Made by a program: the position numbers and the translations under genes. From contig NZ_JBNAIK010000001.1 in NCBI RefSeq assembly GCF_052048155.1, positions 62,001 to 126,000 on the forward strand: a DNA stretch of 64,000 bases, given 5' to 3'. The DNA comes from HIMB114 sp052048155 (GTDB lineage: Bacteria > Pseudomonadota > Alphaproteobacteria > Pelagibacterales > Pelagibacteraceae). Under the pieces are notes generated by a model. It made no database searches and was not told the DNA's origin. It saw only the letters and a program-made list of their open reading frames with translations. Below are positions 60,147-64,000 of this stretch, piece after piece. Every line of letters begins with the position of its first letter. Position 1 is the stretch's first letter.

Positions 60147-61288
60147 TGAATTTATTTTTAAAATATATTTTAGTCTTTTCTTTTAGCATACTGCTATGGG
60201 GTCCTGTAAAAGCCAATCCAAGTGATAAACTTTATGAAAAGTTAGATTTATTTAGTGATGTTTTAAATACACTTAAAAAAGAATACGTCGACGAAGTGGA
60301 TCAAAGTGAAGTTATTGATTCAGCGATAAATGGAATGCTTCAATCCCTTGATCCTTATTCCGCATACATGAGTCCAGAGTCATTTAAAAATATGAATGAT
60401 GATACTAAAGGAGAGTTTGGTGGATTGGGTATTGAAATTACTATGGAAGCCGGTCTTGTAAAAATTATAACCCCAATTGAAGGAACGCCTGCTGATAAAG
60501 CAGGTGTACAAGCAGGTGATTTCATTGTCAAAATAGATAATAAACAAGTAAAAGGGATGACGCTGTTAGATGCTGTCAAACTCATGAGAGGGAAAGTTGG
60601 AACAAAAATTGAAATTACAGTTCGAAGAGTTGATGTTGAAGATGAGTTAAAATTTCAAATTACAAGAGACATTATAAAAATTAGAGAGGTGACTGTAGAA
60701 GTTAAGGAAAATGTTGGTTATATAAGATTACGTGCTTTTAATGAACAAAGCCATAATCAGTTGTTAAAACAGTTAAATAAATTGCCCAACAAAAAACTAA
60801 ATGGTTATATTTTAGATCTTAGAAATAATCCGGGCGGACTACTATCTCAAGCAATTAAAATTACAGAAACTTTTCTTGATGGAGGTGAAATAGTATCTAC
60901 CAGAGGAAGAGATAAAAATGATATTAAAATTTATAATGCTAGAAAAGGTGACAAAATTAATAAAAAACCTTTGATTGTTCTTATTAATCAAGGATCCGCA
61001 TCTGCATCTGAGATTGTTTCAGGTGCATTAAAAGATCATAAAAGAGCAATTTTATTAGGCGAAAAAAGTTTTGGCAAAGGATCAGTTCAATCAATTATTC
61101 CATTAAAAAATAGAGGTGGTCTAAGACTTACTACAGCCAAATATTATTTGCCATCTGGTGAGTCTATACATGAAAAAGGGGTCGAACCAGACATTACGGT
61201 TAAAAGAAATAAAGACAATTTTAAAATTAATACAAAAACAGATAACCAGCTCAAATACGCTATTAATCTTTTAAAAGAAGATTCATGA
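60146..61288 (+). CDS. C-terminal processing peptidase (S41 family)
   Basis: This 380-residue exported protease has a signal peptide (about 1-24, ending VKA), a PDZ domain (GLGIEITMEAGLVKIITPIE to about 170) and the S41 catalytic domain. The nucleophile Ser is in INQGSASASEIVSG and the general-base Lys in GEKSFGKGSVQ. It trims or degrades periplasmic proteins. It overlaps rppH by four bases. A preceding murein-hydrolase activator gene, often found here, is absent. Confidence 0.93.
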   Translation: MNLFLKYILVFSFSILLWGPVKANPSDKLYEKLDLFSDVLNTLKKEYVDEVDQSEVIDSAINGMLQSLDPYSAYMSPESFKNMNDDTKGEFGGLGIEITMEAGLVKIITPIEGTPADKAGVQAGDFIVKIDNKQVKGMTLLDAVKLMRGKVGTKIEITVRRVDVEDELKFQITRDIIKIREVTVEVKENVGYIRLRAFNEQSHNQLLKQLNKLPNKKLNGYILDLRNNPGGLLSQAIKITETFLDGGEIVSTRGRDKNDIKIYNARKGDKINKKPLIVLINQGSASASEIVSGALKDHKRAILLGEKSFGKGSVQSIIPLKNRGGLRLTTAKYYLPSGESIHEKGVEPDITVKRNKDNFKINTKTDNQLKYAINLLKEDS

Positions 61289-61752
61289 AAAATTTAAATG
61301 ATTTACCATATCGCAATGGTGTCGGTATAATGATTTTTAATGATCAAAAAAAAATTTTTGTCGGCAAAAGAATAGATAATCAAGAAGCGTGGCAAATGCC
61401 TCAGGGAGGTGTTGATAGAAATGAGGACTTTGAAACTGCAGCTAAAAGAGAGTTATTTGAAGAAACTGGAATTCAATCAATAAGAATTGTTCAAAGTTCA
61501 AATCAAGAATTTATATATGATCTTCCAAATCATCTTTTGGGAAAAATTTGGAAAGGTAAATACAAAGGTCAAAAGCAAAAATGGTTTTTAATGAAATTTT
61601 TAGGACCAGATAGTGAAATTAATATCAATCAAAAGCACCCTGAATTTAATGAATGGAAATGGGTAGATCTAGATGAATTACCAAGGCTAATAGTGCCTTT
61701 TAAAAAAAAACTTTACGAATCTATAATTAAAGAATTTCGAACTTCTATTTAG
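61285..61752 (+). CDS. rppH: RNA pyrophosphohydrolase
   Basis: This 155-residue Nudix hydrolase removes pyrophosphate from mRNA 5' ends or hydrolyses dinucleoside polyphosphates. The Nudix box is complete (GGVDRNEDFETAAKRELFEE, about 41-60), followed by the RppH-like KWFLMKFLG and EFNEWKWVDLDELPRLIVPF. It follows ctpA and overlaps the converging atpC by eight bases at their 3' ends. Confidence 0.94.
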   Translation: MKNLNDLPYRNGVGIMIFNDQKKIFVGKRIDNQEAWQMPQGGVDRNEDFETAAKRELFEETGIQSIRIVQSSNQEFIYDLPNHLLGKIWKGKYKGQKQKWFLMKFLGPDSEININQKHPEFNEWKWVDLDELPRLIVPFKKKLYESIIKEFRTSI

Positions 61753-62128
61753 TTTTAAGAAGATTTAACTCATCAATCAATGCATTAGAGATAAAAACAT
61801 CATGATCAGTAGAATTTATATCTTCTAATTTTTTGCTAGCTCTTTCTTTTAGGTTATTGATTTGTTCATCTGAAAAATCTTTAACATCAAACACTTCTTG
61901 GCAAAGTATACTTAGAGAGTTATTCTTGAAATCAACTACGCCGCCAGTTGTAAAAAAGTATTTATTTTCACTTTTTTCTACATTTATTACTCCAGGCTTC
62001 AAAAAGGTTACAACTGGTAAATGATCATCTAGTATACCCATCTGACCTTCAATACCTGGTATTGTAACCATTGAAATATCTTTTTCAGAAAAAAGAACTT
62101 TCTCTGGAGTAACAATATCAACTTGCAT
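61745..62128 (-). CDS. atpC: ATP synthase F1 subunit epsilon
   Basis: This 127-residue subunit of the F1 central stalk has the start MQVDIVTPEKVLFSEKDI, GIEGQMGILDDHLPVVTFL and the beta-sandwich end ALSILCQEVFDV-like. The C-terminal helical part is present. It couples rotation and can inhibit ATP hydrolysis. It is the last gene of the atp operon, three bases after atpD. Confidence 0.95.
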   Translation of the reverse strand: MQVDIVTPEKVLFSEKDISMVTIPGIEGQMGILDDHLPVVTFLKPGVINVEKSENKYFFTTGGVVDFKNNSLSILCQEVFDVKDFSDEQINNLKERASKKLEDINSTDHDVFISNALIDELNLLKTK

Positions 62129-62131
62129 GGT

Positions 62132-63553
62132 TTACGCTGCTTCTTTCGCCATCTTCTCTGCTTTTTCTATAGCCTCTTCAATAGTTCCAACCATATAAAA
62201 AGCTGCTTCTGGCAAATGATCGTATTCACCTTTACAAATAGCGTCAAAACCTTTGATCGTCGCATCCAGTTCTACAAGTTTACCAGGTGAGCCTGTAAAT
62301 ACTTCAGCAACAAAGAATGGTTGAGATAAAAATCTTTGAATTTTTCTCGCTCTAGCTACGACAAGCTTATCTTCTTCTGATAATTCATCCATACCCAAAA
62401 TAGCAATAATATCTTGTAAAGATTTATAAGTTTGCAAAATTCTTTGAACTTCCCTTGCTACTCGATAATGTTCATCACCTACTATTCTTGGATCAAGAAT
62501 TCTAGATGTTGAGTCTAACGGGTCAACAGCAGGATAAATTCCAAGTTCTGCAATCTGCCTTGAAAGAACTGTAGTTGCATCAAGGTGTGAAAATGATGTT
62601 GCAGGCGCAGGGTCAGTTAAGTCATCTGCAGGAACGTAAATAGCCTGAACTGAAGTAATTGATCCTTTAGTTGTTGTTGTAATTCTCTCTTGTAGATTTC
62701 CCATATCTGTAGCTAAAGTTGGTTGATAACCAACGGCAGATGGAATACGTCCTAATAATGCCGACACCTCAGATCCTGCTTGGGTGAATCTAAAAATATT
62801 ATCTACGAAAAATAAAACATCTTGTCCTTCTTTGTCTCTAAAATATTCTGCCACTGTTAATCCTGTTAAAGCAACTCTTGCTCTAGCTCCTGGAGGCTCA
62901 TTCATTTGTCCATAAACTAACGCAGCTTTAGAACCAGGGCCATCTGTTTTGATAACGCCAGATTCGATCATCTCGTGATATAAATCATTACCTTCACGTG
63001 TTCTTTCTCCGACACCAGCAAATACAGAATAACCACCATGGGCTTTCGCAACGTTATTAATTAACTCCATAATTAAGACTGTTTTTCCAACACCGGCACC
63101 ACCAAATAAACCAATCTTTCCACCTTTTGCGTAAGGAGCTAAAAGATCTACCACTTTAATGCCTGTAACTAATACTTCCGTTTCAGTTGATTGCTCAACA
63201 AATTCTGGAGCCTGTCTATGAATTGGCCATTGTTCTTTGGTTTTTACATCACCTTTTTGATCAATACCTTCACCAATCACATTTATAATTCTACCTAATG
63301 TTTCTGGTCCTACTGGGACTTTGATTGCATCACCAGTATCAGTAACTTTATCGCCTCTTTTTAGACCTTCTGTTGTATCCATTGAAATTGTTCTAACTGT
63401 ACCCTCACCTAAGTGCTGGGCAACTTCTAAAACTAATCTATTGCCATTGTTATCACATTCTAAAGCTGAGTTAATTTCAGGTAAGTGATCATCAAACTTT
63501 ACGTCAACTACCGCTCCAATAACTTGAGTGATTGTTCCAAATTTATTTTGCAT
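62132..63553 (-). CDS. atpD: ATP synthase F1 subunit beta
   Basis: This 473-residue catalytic subunit has Walker A GGAGVGKTVLIMEL (about 150-163), GERTREGNDLYHEM with the catalytic Glu, Walker B VLFFVDNIFRF and the signature PAVDPLDSTSR. All are intact and length is normal. It lies between atpG and atpC in the standard order. Confidence 0.98.
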   Translation of the reverse strand: MQNKFGTITQVIGAVVDVKFDDHLPEINSALECDNNGNRLVLEVAQHLGEGTVRTISMDTTEGLKRGDKVTDTGDAIKVPVGPETLGRIINVIGEGIDQKGDVKTKEQWPIHRQAPEFVEQSTETEVLVTGIKVVDLLAPYAKGGKIGLFGGAGVGKTVLIMELINNVAKAHGGYSVFAGVGERTREGNDLYHEMIESGVIKTDGPGSKAALVYGQMNEPPGARARVALTGLTVAEYFRDKEGQDVLFFVDNIFRFTQAGSEVSALLGRIPSAVGYQPTLATDMGNLQERITTTTKGSITSVQAIYVPADDLTDPAPATSFSHLDATTVLSRQIAELGIYPAVDPLDSTSRILDPRIVGDEHYRVAREVQRILQTYKSLQDIIAILGMDELSEEDKLVVARARKIQRFLSQPFFVAEVFTGSPGKLVELDATIKGFDAICKGEYDHLPEAAFYMVGTIEEAIEKAEKMAKEAA

Positions 63554-63565
63554 ATTTAGCTCCTT

Positions 63566-64000
63566 TTATAATGACTCCGCACCAGAGATGATTTCAATCA
63601 GCTCTTTAGTGATGACGGCCTGTCTACTTCTGTTATAGTTAATTGTTAGTTTATCTATTAAATCGCCTGCATTACGTGTTGCATTGTCCATTGCAGACAT
63701 TCTGGATCCTTGCTCACTAGCAGCATTTTCTAAAAATGCTTTAAAAATTTGTGTTGTAATATTCTGAGGCAGTAAATGCTCCAAAATTTCATTTTCATCT
63801 GGTTCGAATTCATATTGAGTATCATTAGTTTCTTCTATTTCTTTTGTATCTGAACTTTCTACTGGAATAATTTGTTGAGCTTGTGGCTCTTGAGAAATCA
63901 CCGATTTAAACTTATTGTAAAAAATCGTACAAACATCAAACTCATTATTATTAAACATTGTTATAATTTTGCTTGTTAGCTCAGAAGCTTCATTAACAGA
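63566..64000 (-). CDS. atpG: ATP synthase F1 subunit gamma, 5' partial
   Basis: The C-terminal part of the gamma rotor subunit is seen. It ends with the conserved helix region NAASEQGSRMSAMDNATRNAGDLIDKLTINYNRSRQAVITKEL in sense. The frame stays open to the window edge (codons for SVNEASELTSKII before the ATG at 63958), so the true start lies outside. An acidic insert of about 25 residues (near ETNDTQYEFEPDENE) precedes the final helix. It is 12 bases before atpD. Confidence 0.95.
   Translation of the reverse strand, partial: SVNEASELTSKIITMFNNNEFDVCTIFYNKFKSVISQEPQAQQIIPVESSDTKEIEETNDTQYEFEPDENEILEHLLPQNITTQIFKAFLENAASEQGSRMSAMDNATRNAGDLIDKLTINYNRSRQAVITKELIEIISGAESL

Overview
The window is an AT-rich, very tightly packed bacterial chromosome segment. 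It looks like a streamlined marine alphaproteobacterium of the SAR11 (Pelagibacterales) type. This is inferred from several things seen together: strongly AT-biased codons with lysine- and isoleucine-rich proteins, near-zero intergenic space, many overlapping start and stop codons, frequent TTG starts, alphaproteobacterial gene orders (dnaX-ybaB-recR, rpmH-rnpA-yidD-yidC-argB, metX-metW beside hisC-tyrA, dedA-dsbB-coq7, ctpA-rppH beside atpC) and a SAM-II-type riboswitch in front of metX. No insertion sequence, prophage, CRISPR array or integrated element was seen. All genes look native.

Layout: 1-530 is the 3' part of glyoxalase I. 659-3153 is a periplasmic oxidation module (cytochrome c, Tat-targeted gluconate dehydrogenase-type subunit 3, GMC flavoprotein) ending in a strong terminator that lies inside the start of a putative lipoprotein gene. 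3576-4418 holds a MazG-like pyrophosphohydrolase and two small conserved-type proteins. 4425-7067 is a reverse-strand MOSC / MFS / SCO1 operon. 7111-9017 contains a 33-residue membrane peptide, the ammonium transporter amtB with its own promoter, leader hairpin and terminator, and a DUF6111-like protein. 9139-13205 is reverse strand (typA, MFS, DCC-family protein, small membrane proteins). 13284-16170 has a family 5 uracil-DNA glycosylase, sodB, an FAH-family hydrolase and a TVP38-type protein.

16245-23086 is a forward run: rpmH, rnpA, yidD, yidC, argB, a HAD phosphatase, dapD, dapE and a histone-deacetylase-like hydrolase. 23083-31491 is a reverse run: acetoacetyl-CoA synthetase, truA, fmt, def, recR, ybaB, dnaX, the SRP 4.5S RNA, pheA and kdsB. 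31566-40078 is mainly forward: cytochrome c, AmpG-like permease, EF-hand protein, zinc-ribbon protein, NlpC/P60 protein, Suv3-like helicase, TerB-like protein, ferredoxin and a CarD regulator with a histone-H1-like tail. CarD converges through a bidirectional terminator on an unlisted 37-residue Lys/Arg-rich protein gene.

40455-49404 contains an acyl-CoA synthetase, tRNA-Leu(CAA), dedA-dsbB-coq7, an HNH nuclease, an esterase, a HIG1 protein, a TlpA-like thioredoxin, argH-lptM-lysA and plsC. 49401-53220 contains tyrA and hisC divergent from riboswitch-controlled metX-metW. 53222-61752 contains a methyltransferase divergent from gloB, then rplU-rpmA-obgE-proB-proA-nadD-rsfS-rlmH-ctpA-rppH. 61745-64000 is the 3' part of the ATP synthase operon (atpC, atpD and partial atpG) on the reverse strand.

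Most of the window is core biosynthesis (arginine, lysine, proline, methionine, aromatic amino acids), translation, envelope and respiration. The least explained items are the 37-residue polycation gene, the terminator that overlaps a signal-peptide coding region, the metX leader, and a few tiny membrane-peptide genes.
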